Shown: one piece after another, positions 37,499-46,950 of the stretch
Numbering within the stretch: the first letter of the stretch is position 1
Layout of the letters: each line of letters opens with the position of its first letter
Assembly: GCA_049841135.1 (NCBI GenBank)
Contig: JASGHK010000005.1
Coordinates: forward strand, 2,604,001-2,668,000
Source: JACRCT01 sp049841135
GTDB lineage: Bacteria; Myxococcota; Myxococcia; Myxococcales; UBA5297
Reading direction: 5' to 3'
Length of the DNA stretch: 64,000 nt
Notes under the pieces: model-generated
The model's database searches: none
What the model saw: only the letters and a program-made list of their open reading frames with translations
Told to the model about the DNA's origin: nothing
Translations under genes and position numbers: made by a program

Positions 37499-38377
37499 TC
37501 AGAAGGAGTAGCGGATGCTGAGCGTGGGGTTGAGCTGCAGGCCCACGTCGAACCGGTCGCCGCTGGTGTCGGTCGAGCTCCGGTCGGAGGGATAGGCCAC
37601 GGACATGTGGCTCGAGTAGACGGAGTAGCTGCCGCCCAAGATGTTGGTGGAGAGGCGCAGCGCGAGGTTCTCGACGAGCTCCCGCTCCAGCACCAGGCCG
37701 ACGAGCAGGCCGATGCCAAAAGAGTGGCCGCGGTCGGTCTGGAGGTAGGTGGGCGGGTAGCTCGGCGCCCAGTGGGAGAGGTAGTTCGTGTAGCGCATCC
37801 CCGCCGTCACGAAGTACGAGACCTCGACGATGCCACGGGGATTGAAGACGTGGCGCACGCCGAGCTGGCCCTCGACGTCGAGCAGGTGGTTGCTCAGGTC
37901 CGGCATGCCGTCGGACGCGCTCTGGGCGTAGCTGGCGGAGAGCGAGAACGTCAGGAACGCCGACTCCTTGGCGCGACGCTCGACGAGCACGCCCACGCTC
38001 GGCGAGTAACCACCGCCCAGAAGGCTCGACAGCGCGCCGAGCGAGGAGGTGCCCAGAGCAGAGGATCCCAGGAAGCTGAGGCTCGTGGAGTAGAGCCCCA
38101 GGCCGGCGCCCAGCGACCACTTCGGCAGCGCCGCCGGGGCGGGGGCCGAGGCCGGTGCAGGAGCCGCAGTTGCCGCGGAGGGCAGCGCCGCGCCGCTCGA
38201 GGTCGTCGTCGTGGTCGTGGTGGTGGTGGTGGTCGTCGTCGTGGCGGGCGACGGTGGGGCGGCCGTCGTCGGGCCTGGCTCCGCGCGGGGCTCGGCGGAA
38301 GCCGTCTCGGTCTGCGCGAGGGCGAGGGCGGGGGTCAGCAGCAGCAGGCCAAGGCAAGGGACGAGCAGGTTCGTCAC
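37499..38377 (-). CDS. Outer-membrane beta-barrel protein
   Basis: A 292-residue exported protein with a signal peptide ending ALALA-QTE. A low-complexity segment with a run of 14 Thr and Pro-Ala repeats (residues about 35-85) precedes an eight-strand-like barrel: alternating hydrophobic strands such as KWSLGAGLGLYSTSLSF, and a C-terminal LNPTLSIRYSF ending in Phe, the usual assembly signal. GTG at 38377 with GGAG upstream is taken as start. Same strand as the WGR operon and 115 nt upstream of it; possibly independent. Confidence 0.75.
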   Translation of the reverse strand: MTNLLVPCLGLLLLTPALALAQTETASAEPRAEPGPTTAAPPSPATTTTTTTTTTTTTTSSGAALPSAATAAPAPASAPAPAALPKWSLGAGLGLYSTSLSFLGSSALGTSSLGALSSLLGGGYSPSVGVLVERRAKESAFLTFSLSASYAQSASDGMPDLSNHLLDVEGQLGVRHVFNPRGIVEVSYFVTAGMRYTNYLSHWAPSYPPTYLQTDRGHSFGIGLLVGLVLERELVENLALRLSTNILGGSYSVYSSHMSVAYPSDRSSTDTSGDRFDVGLQLNPTLSIRYSF

Positions 38378-38453
38378 GGCAGTCTCCAGGAGAAAGGAAA
38401 GGGCGGCGAAGCCGGTTTGGCTCCGCCGCCCGAACCCGGACTATTGGTATGGG

Positions 38454-38924
38454 TTAATCGTTCTCGGTGACCTTGGTGCGAACGGCGCCGAGCTTGGCGT
38501 CCCAGGTGGTGGTGGGCACGAAGCCGCCGTGGCCGTCGTCCTTGTAGCCCTGCAGGCCGGTCGCGAGGCGCTTGCCGGCGAAGTTGAAGACCTCGACGTA
38601 GCCGTCGTCGCCGTCGGTGCCGGTGCGCACGACGTACAGCTGCTGGCCGTTGAGGTTGAGCTTGTAGGCGCTCACCGAGCCCCAGTCCTCGGTCTCGACG
38701 TGCTGGAAGTAGAAGTTGAACGCCTCCTGCACTCCCTTGGGCAGCTTGGCGATCTGCTTCATCCGCTCGGGGTTGGTGTCCGCGGTGTCGACCTGGGACA
38801 GCTGCTTGGGCAGCGCGGCGGTCCAGTCGATTCCCGTCAGGAAGGCCTTGGCAGCCTTGGTCAGCTGCGCGGTGCCACCGGCGTGGTTGGAGACGGGCTT
38901 GGACGAGACGGGATTGATGGCCAT
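38454..38924 (-). CDS. Hypothetical protein
   Basis: A 156-residue soluble protein (MAINPVSSKPVSNHAGG start) without export signal. The N-terminus is flexible; the second half looks like a small beta-sheet (KLNLNGQQLYVVRTGTDGDD, YVEVFNFAGKRLATG). AGGGA precedes the ATG at 38924. Not recognised. Confidence 0.55.
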   Translation of the reverse strand: MAINPVSSKPVSNHAGGTAQLTKAAKAFLTGIDWTAALPKQLSQVDTADTNPERMKQIAKLPKGVQEAFNFYFQHVETEDWGSVSAYKLNLNGQQLYVVRTGTDGDDGYVEVFNFAGKRLATGLQGYKDDGHGGFVPTTTWDAKLGAVRTKVTEND

Positions 38925-38988
38925 GTGAGATTCCCTCCGGGGAAGTGGGGGTGCTGCGAAGACGGCGGGCATCCTAGCACCGAACCCG

Positions 38989-39816
38989 TCAGCCGAGTCC
39001 CCGGGAGGCTACGGCGAGCATCCACTCGCGACGGCCGGGCAGGGCGCGGCCGGCCAAGACCATCAGTGGCGCTGCCGGGTCCGGGGTCAGGCCCGCTCGA
39101 AGCGCCCAGGCCCGGACGCGGGTTCGTCCGGCAGGCGCGTCGAAGCGGACTGGGCGCGAGTGGCCTCCTGCGAGGGCCTGGAGGAGCTGGAGGCCGACGT
39201 CTTCGTCGACGGCCGTCACGGGTCCGAGCATCACGTGCTGGGCGAGCGCGGTGGCCAGGCCGTAGCCGACGAGGCGATCGCCCAGCCAGGCGCCCAGGGC
39301 GCGGACGGAGCAGCCGTGGAGGGCGGTGAGGACGGCGGCGCGGGAGGCGCCGAAGGCCTGTGCGTCGAGCGCGACGGCGGACGGGAGATCGCCGGGCGCG
39401 AGTGGACGGAGCCGCGCGACGTCCGGGACCGGATGCTCCTGGAACGTGCCGGTGAAGCGGGCCAGGTCCTCGAGGGCGACGAAGCCCAGCTGCTCGTAGA
39501 GGCCGCGACCCTGCGGCGTCGCGTAGAGGTAGGTGAGGTCGGGCGCGCCGGACAGTGCCTGCTCGACCAGGCGCCGGCCGATGCCCTGGCGGCCGAACGC
39601 CTTGCGCACCAGCACCATCGCCACCAGCGCTAGGCGGCGGTCGTAGCGAAAGAGGAGGGTCGTGCCCGCGAGGCGGCCGTCCGGCGCGGAGACGCCCCAG
39701 CCGTCACCGAGCCCGAGCATCAGCCGCCAGCGCTCCTCGCCCACCTCCCAGCCGTGATCGAGCGCGACGGATTCGCAGGCGGGAGCGTCGTCGAGGGTGA
39801 GCCTGCGCAGGTCCAT
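38989..39816 (-). CDS. GNAT family N-acetyltransferase
   Basis: A 275-residue acetyl-CoA-dependent acyltransferase. The N-terminal GNAT domain has the acetyl-CoA binding segment VLVRKAFGRQGIGRRLVEQ (R-x-x-G-x-G type) and YLYATPQGRGLYEQLGF. The C-terminal half, with LGAWLGDRLVGYGLAT and AGRTRVRAWALRAGL, looks like a second, degenerate GNAT domain as in GNAT_18-type proteins. MDLRRLTL at 39816 is the chosen start; MLAMDL at 39825 is an alternative. Confidence 0.75.
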   Translation of the reverse strand: MDLRRLTLDDAPACESVALDHGWEVGEERWRLMLGLGDGWGVSAPDGRLAGTTLLFRYDRRLALVAMVLVRKAFGRQGIGRRLVEQALSGAPDLTYLYATPQGRGLYEQLGFVALEDLARFTGTFQEHPVPDVARLRPLAPGDLPSAVALDAQAFGASRAAVLTALHGCSVRALGAWLGDRLVGYGLATALAQHVMLGPVTAVDEDVGLQLLQALAGGHSRPVRFDAPAGRTRVRAWALRAGLTPDPAAPLMVLAGRALPGRREWMLAVASRGLG

Positions 39817-39832
39817 GGCGAGCATCGTACCG

Positions 39833-39881
39833 AGCCGCAAGCGTAAGCGCGTCGGGCCTCCTGCTGCCCTGTGCAGTGACC
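39833..39881 (+). repeat. Dispersed repeat, copy 1
   Basis: A copy of an element beginning GAGCCGCAAGCG and ending CCCTGTGCAGTGA. Two further copies lie at 41453-41500 (same orientation) and 41767-41814 (inverted). The spacing and orientation suggest a small mobile or REP-like element. Confidence 0.7.
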
Positions 39882-39993
39882 AAGGTGAGTCGAGCACGGA
39901 GTTGCCTGGCTCGAGCACAGAGTCACCAGGTCGCTCCAGTGACCGGCAGGCGATCACCACGGAACCGAAGCCTCGGCTCCGAAACGGAAGGAG

Positions 39994-40674
39994 CTACTGG
40001 CCCGTGGCCGCCTGCGCGTCTCGCTTCACCTGCACCGAGCTGCGCGGCATGGTGCGGAACACCAGGTCCCACAGCGGCGAGGAGACCCCGAAGCCACCAT
40101 CCGGATCCGAGTGGTGGTGGAACAGGTGGTGCCGGCGCAGCCGCCGCCCGAGCGAGGAGTTGAGCTTGAAGTGGTGCACGGCGAAGTGCGTGCCGTCGTA
40201 CCAGAGGTAGCCCAGCGCGAACCCGGCGAAGAGCGGCTCGCCCAGCGCAAGCCCGAAGACCGCGCGGAACAGGACGTAGAAGACCACGCCCATCGGGATG
40301 CTGAACCCCGGCGGCATGACCAGCCGGTCCTTGTCCTCGGGAAAGTCGTGGTGCACGCCGTGGAGCATGAAGTGGATGCGCTTGCCCCAGGCGGTGCCGT
40401 TCTCCCAGTGGAAGAGGAACCGGTGCAGCGAGTACTCGGCCAAGGTCCAGGCGAACGCGCCGACGGCGACGATGCCCATCAGGGTCGAGACGCCGAGGTC
40501 CGCGCGCGTGGCGCTTCGCCACAGCACCAGGGCCACCACCGGCAGCCAGGTGACGAACGGCGTGATGGGGTGGACGCGCGAGAAGAACTCGAAGAAGTCG
40601 CTCTGGAACATCCGCGTGGTGTTGCCCTGGCGCAGGCGCTCTTCGAGGTTTTCGCGGTTGGTGGCGGCAGTCAT
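39994..40674 (-). CDS. Fatty acid hydroxylase superfamily protein
   Basis: A 226-residue membrane protein with the histidine-box signature of di-iron hydroxylases/desaturases: HRFLFH, HGVHHDFPEDKDRL, HFAVHHF and RRHHLFHHHSD. Hydrophobic helices flank the boxes (FVTWLPVVALVLW, LMGIVAVGAFAW, GVVFYVLFRAVFGLAL). This pattern fits fatty acid 2-hydroxylases and related sterol desaturase-like enzymes; the exact lipid substrate is unknown. Confidence 0.85.
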   Translation of the reverse strand: MTAATNRENLEERLRQGNTTRMFQSDFFEFFSRVHPITPFVTWLPVVALVLWRSATRADLGVSTLMGIVAVGAFAWTLAEYSLHRFLFHWENGTAWGKRIHFMLHGVHHDFPEDKDRLVMPPGFSIPMGVVFYVLFRAVFGLALGEPLFAGFALGYLWYDGTHFAVHHFKLNSSLGRRLRRHHLFHHHSDPDGGFGVSSPLWDLVFRTMPRSSVQVKRDAQAATGQ

Positions 40675-40778
40675 GGCCCGGGAGAGTTAAGGGCCAGGCC
40701 GCCCGGGCGCCACCGATTCGGGCGATGTGGTCTGATGCCCGCGCCAGACCAATCAATGGACAGCTCGAAGGAGCCCGC

Positions 40779-41420
40779 ATGTCCCCCTTCGTCATCTTTG
40801 GCGGCGTCCTCGCCCTGATCGTCGCGCTCGTCATCGTGTCGAAGTACCAGGCGAAGAAGCGGCGCGAGGCGTGGCAGGCGGTCGCGCCCAAGCTGGAGAT
40901 GCGCTACGTGGGCGACGCGCCGCTGGCGGACCGTTATCCGACCTTCAGGTCGTTCTCGGTGGGGCACTCGCGGCGGTCGGACAACTTGCTAGAAGGCGAG
41001 AGCGGATCGGTGCGGGTGCTGCTGGGCGACTATCGCTACACGACCGGCAGCGGGAAGAACTCGACGACGTTCATCTTCACGGTCTGCATCCTCGAGAAGG
41101 CGGGGCTGGGGCTGCCGCACAGCTTCATGCGGCCGCAGAACCTCTTCGACGCGTTGGGAAAGATCTTCGGCGGGCAGGACATCGACTTCACCGAGGACTC
41201 GGAGTTCTCGAGGTCGTTCGTGCTGCAGGGGCCGGACGAGAGCGCCATTCGCGCGAAGTTCGACCGGCCATCGCGCGCCTGGCTGGTGGCGCACAAAGAG
41301 CGCTTCCAGCGCTTCGAAGCCAACGGCGACGCCATCGCGTTCTTCGCACCAAGGATGGAGCCCGCGCGGGCGCCGGAGTTGCTCGATCAGGCGCTCGAGT
41401 TCCTGATGATTTGGGGCTGA
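40779..41420 (+). CDS. Membrane-anchored protein of unknown function
   Basis: A 213-residue protein. An N-terminal membrane helix (FVIFGGVLALIVALVIVS) is followed by KYQAKKRRE and a soluble domain beginning WQAVAPKLEMRYVGD. The strand-rich core YRYTTGSGKNSTTFIFTVC is typical of small membrane-tethered proteins that resemble DUF3137 members, but the family is not certain. GAAGGAG precedes the ATG. No catalytic motif. Confidence 0.6.
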   Translation: MSPFVIFGGVLALIVALVIVSKYQAKKRREAWQAVAPKLEMRYVGDAPLADRYPTFRSFSVGHSRRSDNLLEGESGSVRVLLGDYRYTTGSGKNSTTFIFTVCILEKAGLGLPHSFMRPQNLFDALGKIFGGQDIDFTEDSEFSRSFVLQGPDESAIRAKFDRPSRAWLVAHKERFQRFEANGDAIAFFAPRMEPARAPELLDQALEFLMIWG

Positions 41421-41452
41421 CGGCGGGAGTCTTCCCTCTGCTGTCGCAGGCC

Positions 41453-41814
41453 CGAGCCGCAAGCGTGAGCGCGCGGGCCTCCTACTGCCCTGCGCAGTGA
41501 TGAAGTCGAGTCGAGCAAGGAGCAGCCTGCGTCAGTGCTGTAGAGCGAGGGTCAGCCAGGTTGTCGGGAAAGCCGTACCTGTCTTCAGCAAGCCACGGTC
41601 GCCTCGCGCAGGACCGGACTGTGCTCAAGTCAACGCGGTCACTGCACCGGTGACCTGCGCGGCGTGGCTCGGCGCCGGTCCTGTCACGATCTGCATGCCT
41701 ATATTCAGCAAGCCGCGGTCTATTCGTTCACGAACTGGACTTCGTCTTTGCTCGACACCACGCGGTCACTGCACAGGGCAGAAGGAGGCCCGCGCGCTCA
41801 CGCTTGCGGCTCGG
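41453..41814. repeat. Inverted pair of the dispersed repeat, with inner repeats
   Basis: Copies 2 (41453-41500) and 3 (41767-41814, inverted) of the GAGCCGCAAGCG element face each other. Inside, TTCAGCAAGCC[A/G]CGGTC occurs at about 41586 and 41704, and ACGCGGTCACTGCAC at about 41634 and 41758. The 266-bp interior has no gene, so the whole looks like a non-autonomous mobile element. Confidence 0.65.
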
Positions 41815-41842
41815 GCCGTTGTTGGGGCTCGGGGGCGGCCCG

Positions 41843-43034
41843 TCAGCGGAAGCGCGGCAGCACCTCCCAGAACCCTGGGAACGACTTGGAGACGCACTGC
41901 GGATCCAGCGTCTGGATCCCCGGCTCCCGCAGCGACAGCAACCCGAAGGCCATGGCCATGCGGTGGTCGCCGCGCGGCTCGGGTCGCGCAGGCCTCAGCG
42001 CCGTCGCCGGGGCGATCTCCAGCCCGTCGGGCCTCTCCTCGATCGGCACGCCCGCGAGCGCGAAACCCTTGGCCAGCGTCGCCAGGCGATCGCTCTCCTT
42101 GAGCCGCGCATGCGCGACGCCGACGATGCGCGAGGGGTGCGAGGCAAACGCGGCGGCCGCGGCCAGCGGCGGGACGAGGTCCGGGCACGTCGACAGATTC
42201 GAAAACGTGGGCGCGGGGCCGCCGCAGCTCGGCGAGGAACCCGGCGATGGCCTTGTCGCCCTGCAGCGAGTCGGCGCTCACGTTGGGGACCACGACCTCG
42301 CGGCCGGCGACGAAGCCGGCGGCGAGCAGGAACGCGGCGGCCGACCAGTCGCCCTCGATGGGGAACGGGCCCGCGCGGTAGGCGCCGGGCTTCACCACGC
42401 AGCGGGTGACCTCGTCGACGAAATCGGCGCCGCGCGAGCGCATGGCGGCGAGCGTCATCTCCACGTACGGGCGCGAGACGCCGCCCTCGATGCGCAGGTC
42501 GAGCCCGTCCGGGAGCAGCGGCGCGATCATCAGGAGCCCGCTGACGAACTGGCTGGAGACCGAGGCGTCGACGGTGACGGGCGTGCCCGGCTTGGGGAAC
42601 GCGCCGGCCCGGATGCCGACGGGGAGCGCGCGCGGCGGCGACACGGAGCGCACGCGGGCGCCCAGCTGCAGCAGCGCGTCGAGCAGCGCGGTGATGGGGC
42701 GCTCCGAGAGCCGCTCGCTGCCATCCAGGACCAGCTCGTCGTCGAGCAGCAGCGCGACGGGCGCCAGGAAGCGGACCACCGTCCCGCCGTCGCCGCACCA
42801 GAGCGTCTTCCCTGGCGCGCGCAGCTCGCCCGCGGTCACGCGCCAGCGCCCGTCGGGCAGCTCGTCGACGCGCGCGCCCAGCTCGCGCAGCGCGGCGCGC
42901 AGGTGCCGCGTGTCGTCGCTCTCCAGCGCCCCCTCGAGGACGCTCTCGCCGGCGGCCAGCGCCGAGAGGACGAGCGCGCGTTGAGTGAGGCTCTTGGAGC
43001 CGGGGGCGGGGATGGACAGCGGCTGCTCAGACAT
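41843..43034 (-). CDS. aroA: 3-phosphoshikimate 1-carboxyvinyltransferase, one frameshift
   Basis: EPSP synthase of the shikimate pathway: condenses shikimate-3-phosphate and PEP. It has GSKSLTQRALVLSALAAGES, the GDGGTVVRFL loop, VSSQFVSGLLM and, after repair, EERPDGLEI, GDHRMAMAFGLLSL and SKSFPGFWEVL. The frame breaks at a run of four A (plus strand 42202-42205); with three A it reads HVSNLSTCPDLVPPLAAAAA. The repaired protein ends at 41843, about 396 residues, normal for the family but at the short end. The start overlaps the aroDE stop by 8 nt. Confidence 0.92.
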
Positions 43035-44458
43035 GCAGGAGGTGCTCCCGGAGCCGCGAGGCGGACAGCTCGAGGCCGGCGATGGCGCGCATCTGCAGCA
43101 CGCCCTGGCGGACCCACATCTCGGTGCCGGAGAAGGCGGCCTTGGCGCCCTCGGCGGCGGCGCGGGCCATCAGCGGCGTGGTGGCGGCGTGCATCACCAC
43201 GTCGAGGACGGTCCGGCCCTTGAGCGGGATGCCCGGCGCGGGGTCGGACTCTCCGTCGCTGCCCACCGGCGTGGCGTTGACCAGCACGTCGAAGCTCTCG
43301 CGGTCGAGGTCCGCGAGGTGGACCGCGCGGGCGTGCAACGGCTCCAGCGCGACCGCGTGCTCGTGCGTGCGGTTGGCGACGAGGACCTCCCAGCCGAGCG
43401 AGCGCAGCGCGCAGACGGCGGCCCGTGCGGCGCCGCCGGCCCCCAGCACCAGCGCCTGGCCCTCGGGGCGGGCGTGCGGCAGGAGCGAGGCCAAAGAAGG
43501 CAGGTCGGTGTTGAGCCCGAAGCGCCGGCCGCCCTGGAAGCGCACCGTGTTGAGCGCGCCGGCGGCCTTGGCCGCCGCGTCCAGCTCGTGCACGTGCGGC
43601 ATGAAAGCGATCTTGGCGGGCATGGTCACCGCCACGCCGGCGAAGCCCAACGCCTCGAGCAGATCCAGGACCTGCGGCCGGCTGCTGACGATGGGCAGGT
43701 AGTGGAAGGGGAGGCGCTCGGCGGCGAAGTAGGCGTTGTAGGCGCGCTGGCCGTTCGAGTACAGCACCTGCGGCCCGCCGATGACGCCCATGGGCGTGAG
43801 CCGGTGCGCCTCGTGCGCGCGTAGCCCGCGGGCGCGGCTGACGGTGACCTGGCCCGGCGCGGTGGTGTTGCCGGCGTCGGAGGCGACGTAGCTCCAGGGC
43901 GAGCCGAACCGGTGGGGCATCAGCCGCGAGAGCAGCCCGGCGTCGCCCATGCCGATGCGCACCGTGGGGCGGCCGTCCTTGGCGAGGACCTGGCGCACCG
44001 CGGCGAGCTCGGCGGCGTCGGAGACCGGAAAGGCGATCTCTGAGGACGTCGGCCGGCTCGTGCGAGAGGGCCTCGGCGGCGGCGAAGTCCTTGCCGTGGT
44101 AGCTGAGCACGACCCGGGTGTGGCCCTTGGCCTTCTCGCACAGGCCGTCGCGCAGCCGGCGCTCGGTGGAGGCCTCGAAGTCGAGCCAGCCCGGGCGGGA
44201 GGCGAGCGCCCGCTCCAGGACCAGCACCCGCTCGGCCTCGCTGCCCTCGAAGCCGCCCCCCTCCTCGCGCCGCCGGCAGGTGGCCAGCACCCGCGGCGAG
44301 CGCAGGAGCGCGAAGGCGTCCTCGTCGATGCGCTCGAGGAGGTCCAGGCGGACCTCGTGCATCAAGTCGGGGTGGGCAGCCAGGCGTGCCGCCACCGCGG
44401 CGGTGGTGCGCTCGGCGCCGGTGACGCACAGGGTGGCTTCGGTCGGGTTCGTCGGCAC
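43027..44458 (-). CDS. aroDE: Fused 3-dehydroquinate dehydratase/shikimate dehydrogenase, one frameshift
   Basis: Residues about 1-200 are a type I dehydroquinate dehydratase: HEVRLDLLERIDE, VLATCRRREEGGGFEG, VVLSYHGKDF. The frame breaks at 44040; deleting one base gives VLKIAFPVSDAAEL, restoring the Schiff-base Lys. The C-terminal part is shikimate dehydrogenase: YNAYFAAERLPFHYLP, GVAVTMPAKI, the NADP-binding VLGAGGAARAAVCAL and NATPVG. Two consecutive pathway steps are thus on one chain, as in plants and some bacteria. GTG at 44458 is the chosen start. Overlaps aroA by 8 nt. Confidence 0.9.
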
Positions 44459-44610
44459 GGCCGGCCTCGCTTGGGACCAACAGGAGGCGCGAAGCCTAGT
44501 CGGGTTCCCCGAGGAAAGGGGCGCGAAAATCCGGGGCCCTCGCACGGGTGTCGCCTCGGCGACGAGCCAGGCGCCGGACGGGAGAAGTTGCGCTACCGTC
44601 GTGCACCGCC

Positions 44611-45972
44611 ATGTCGAGATCCCCAGCCATGAGAAGCGTCGGCATCCTGTTCGCCCTGGGTCTGGCGGCCGCCTGCGGTGACGAGCGCGCCGCCAGCGTG
44701 CAGCCCGATGCTTCCGCGGGTTGCCCTGGCGCCGATCTCGCCTTCGACGAGGCGAACTGCGGCGCGTGCGGCAAGGTCTGCCGTGTGGACGAGGCGTGCG
44801 CCCGCGGCGCGTGCTACCCGAAGGACTGCGAGGCCAGGCCGTGCGAGGAAGGCTCGGTCTGCTACGTCCAGGCTTGCGTGCCCGAACGCTGCGTCGGCGT
44901 GGTCTGTGCGGCGGGGACCGAATGCCGGGACGGTGCCTGTGTCTGCACGACGAACGAGGGCTGTTCGGGTGGAAGGCTCTGCAAGAGCGGCGCGTGCGTC
45001 GCCTGCGGGGACAGCGAGGACGACGCCCTGTGTGGAGAGGGGATGCGCTGCCTCGACGGCGCCTGCGTGCCCGATCCGTGCGCGGGCGTGGTCTGTCCGG
45101 CGGGGCGCACCTGCATCGGCGGCGTCTGCCAGGCGGAGTGCGTGACGACGCAGGACTGTGCGGGCGGCAAGGTCTGCAAGGGCGGAGCGTGCGTCGCCTG
45201 CGCCGGTGCCTCGGACGACGCACGATGCGGCACCGAAAGGATCTGTGTCGGCGGCTCTTGCATCCGTGGCGACTGCCGGTCGGTCGCCGACTGCGTGGGT
45301 GGCCAGGTCTGCAAGGCCCATGTCTGCAGCTCCTGCGTCGATGGCGCAGACGATGGGTTGTGCGGAGCGGGCCAAAGCTGCGTTGGCGGCGTCTGCGCGA
45401 TGGTCGACGCCGGCGTGCCGCTCGACGGGGGATCGCCGGCGGGTTGCGACGCCGGCTCGGGCTGGTGTGAGGGGACGCAGGGCTGCATTCCGGGAGGAAC
45501 CTGCTGCACCAGCAGCGACTGCAGTGCGGCGTTGCCGTTCTGCCGCACTCCAGGCGGGCCATGCGTCGCCTACGACTGGGCCCTCGGCAGCTGGGGATCG
45601 TGCAGCGTGGGATGCGGCACCGGCAGCCAGTCGCGCGAGGTGGCCTGCGCAGACTCGACCGGCGTGGCGGCGGCAGACTCCCTCTGCCCACAGCCCAAGC
45701 CGTCCACGCAGCAGGACTGTACCGGGATCAACTGCGGGCCCTTCTGCTCGATCACCAAGCAGCCGAGCGGTCAGGGCGACTGTCCCGAGGGGCCGGTGAC
45801 GATCACCTTCCCCCAGCTCGGCTGCTCGTGCGCCACCTACGACGCGTCAGGCAACGGTGCCGGTTGCGGCCTCGGCTACATGTCCTGGCAGGTCGGATGC
45901 GCCGACGGGTCGGCCGCCGCCAACCAGACCATCGATCCGGGCTCGTGCTGGTGCCACATCATCGTGCCCTGA
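44611..45972 (+). CDS. Cys-rich lipoprotein with thrombospondin type 1 repeat
   Basis: A 453-residue lipoprotein (lipobox LAAAC; ATG at 44629 is an equally good start). From about residue 45 to 290 a repeated Cys-rich module runs: CAGGKVCKGGACVACAG, CVGGQVCKAHVCSSC and several similar units, like the Dickkopf-type repeats of myxobacterial proteins. A TSP1 domain follows (WALGSWGSCSVGCGTGSQSR), then a compact Cys-rich C-terminus. Extracellular protein or glycan binding is inferred. Divergent from aroDE. Confidence 0.75.
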   Translation: MSRSPAMRSVGILFALGLAAACGDERAASVQPDASAGCPGADLAFDEANCGACGKVCRVDEACARGACYPKDCEARPCEEGSVCYVQACVPERCVGVVCAAGTECRDGACVCTTNEGCSGGRLCKSGACVACGDSEDDALCGEGMRCLDGACVPDPCAGVVCPAGRTCIGGVCQAECVTTQDCAGGKVCKGGACVACAGASDDARCGTERICVGGSCIRGDCRSVADCVGGQVCKAHVCSSCVDGADDGLCGAGQSCVGGVCAMVDAGVPLDGGSPAGCDAGSGWCEGTQGCIPGGTCCTSSDCSAALPFCRTPGGPCVAYDWALGSWGSCSVGCGTGSQSREVACADSTGVAAADSLCPQPKPSTQQDCTGINCGPFCSITKQPSGQGDCPEGPVTITFPQLGCSCATYDASGNGAGCGLGYMSWQVGCADGSAAANQTIDPGSCWCHIIVP

Positions 45973-45981
45973 CGGCGACGG

Positions 45982-46863
45982 TCAGCGCGGAAGCGAGAAC
46001 CTTGGCCGGTAGGCGCCCTCACACAGGTCGACGGTCTCGGAGAACAGCGCGGCGACCTGCTCGACGGCGGCGGTCAGCTCCGAGGGCGACGAGCCGAGGC
46101 TGGCGAGCACGCGTTGCACCCGCGCGCCGAACGAACGTGGGGCCCGCTCGAACGCGTCGATCTCGGCGAGGAAGGTCTTGTCGTTGAGCGGGTACGTACG
46201 ATTCAGGGCGAAGAGGACGTGGATCAACTGGTTCACGGCTCTCGTCAGGCACGCGGCGGTGCCGAAGGGGTCGCCGCGGCTCGCGAACTTTCGGGCGAAG
46301 GCTGCCAGGCCGAACTCGGCCGCCCAGAGATAGTCCTTCACCACGGCTTGGCGCAGCGCCTCGGGATATCGGGCGACCCGGCGCTTGAGTGGCTCGAGCC
46401 TGCCTTGGGGATTGAAGAGCGGGACGGCCACCGCGACTTCGCCCAGATAGGTCGCGCTGAAGAACCCGAAGGGAGGCTGCTGGGAGTAGTCGAGCTCGTA
46501 CCGGCCAACCTCTGCATCGACGATGACCCGCTCCAGGTGCTCGATGCTCCGGTAGATGAAGTCGACTCGCTGGCCTCCGATGGTGAGCCAGGCTCCTCCG
46601 TTGACCCAGGGCCCCCACTCGTAGAAGTCGGTGACCACCGGGTCCGGCGCGTCGTTGCGAACCTGGGCGAGCGCGCGGACCTGCTGGATGGAGAGCGGGC
46701 GGGCCTCCGAGTAGAGGATGCCGAGGTCGATGTCCGAGCCTGGGCGGGCCTGGCCCCGGGCGTGGGAGCCGCCGAGCACCACGGCGCACACGCCTTCGAG
46801 GGCTCCGAGTTGCTCCGCGAGAGATGCGACCAACTGGTGCTGCTCGGCTGAAAGCTGCTTCAT
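45982..46863 (-). CDS. Nucleotidyltransferase-fold protein
   Basis: A 293-residue protein with the pol-beta/NTP_transf_2 core: VLGGSHARGQARPGSDIDLGIL, which carries the GS and DxD catalytic residues, and RVDFIYRS supplying a third acidic residue. The C-terminal half is helical (PEALRQAVVKDYLWAAEFGL), as in aminoglycoside-type or DUF4037 enzymes. No antibiotic target can be inferred. Convergent with the preceding Cys-rich lipoprotein gene. Confidence 0.7.
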   Translation of the reverse strand: MKQLSAEQHQLVASLAEQLGALEGVCAVVLGGSHARGQARPGSDIDLGILYSEARPLSIQQVRALAQVRNDAPDPVVTDFYEWGPWVNGGAWLTIGGQRVDFIYRSIEHLERVIVDAEVGRYELDYSQQPPFGFFSATYLGEVAVAVPLFNPQGRLEPLKRRVARYPEALRQAVVKDYLWAAEFGLAAFARKFASRGDPFGTAACLTRAVNQLIHVLFALNRTYPLNDKTFLAEIDAFERAPRSFGARVQRVLASLGSSPSELTAAVEQVAALFSETVDLCEGAYRPRFSLPR

Positions 46864-46950
46864 GGCGGGCACGATACTGCACGCCGGCCGCCTCGAGGCC
46901 CCAAGGAGCCCGATGGGCCGGCTAGACGAAAGACCGCGGATGGCGGCAGC

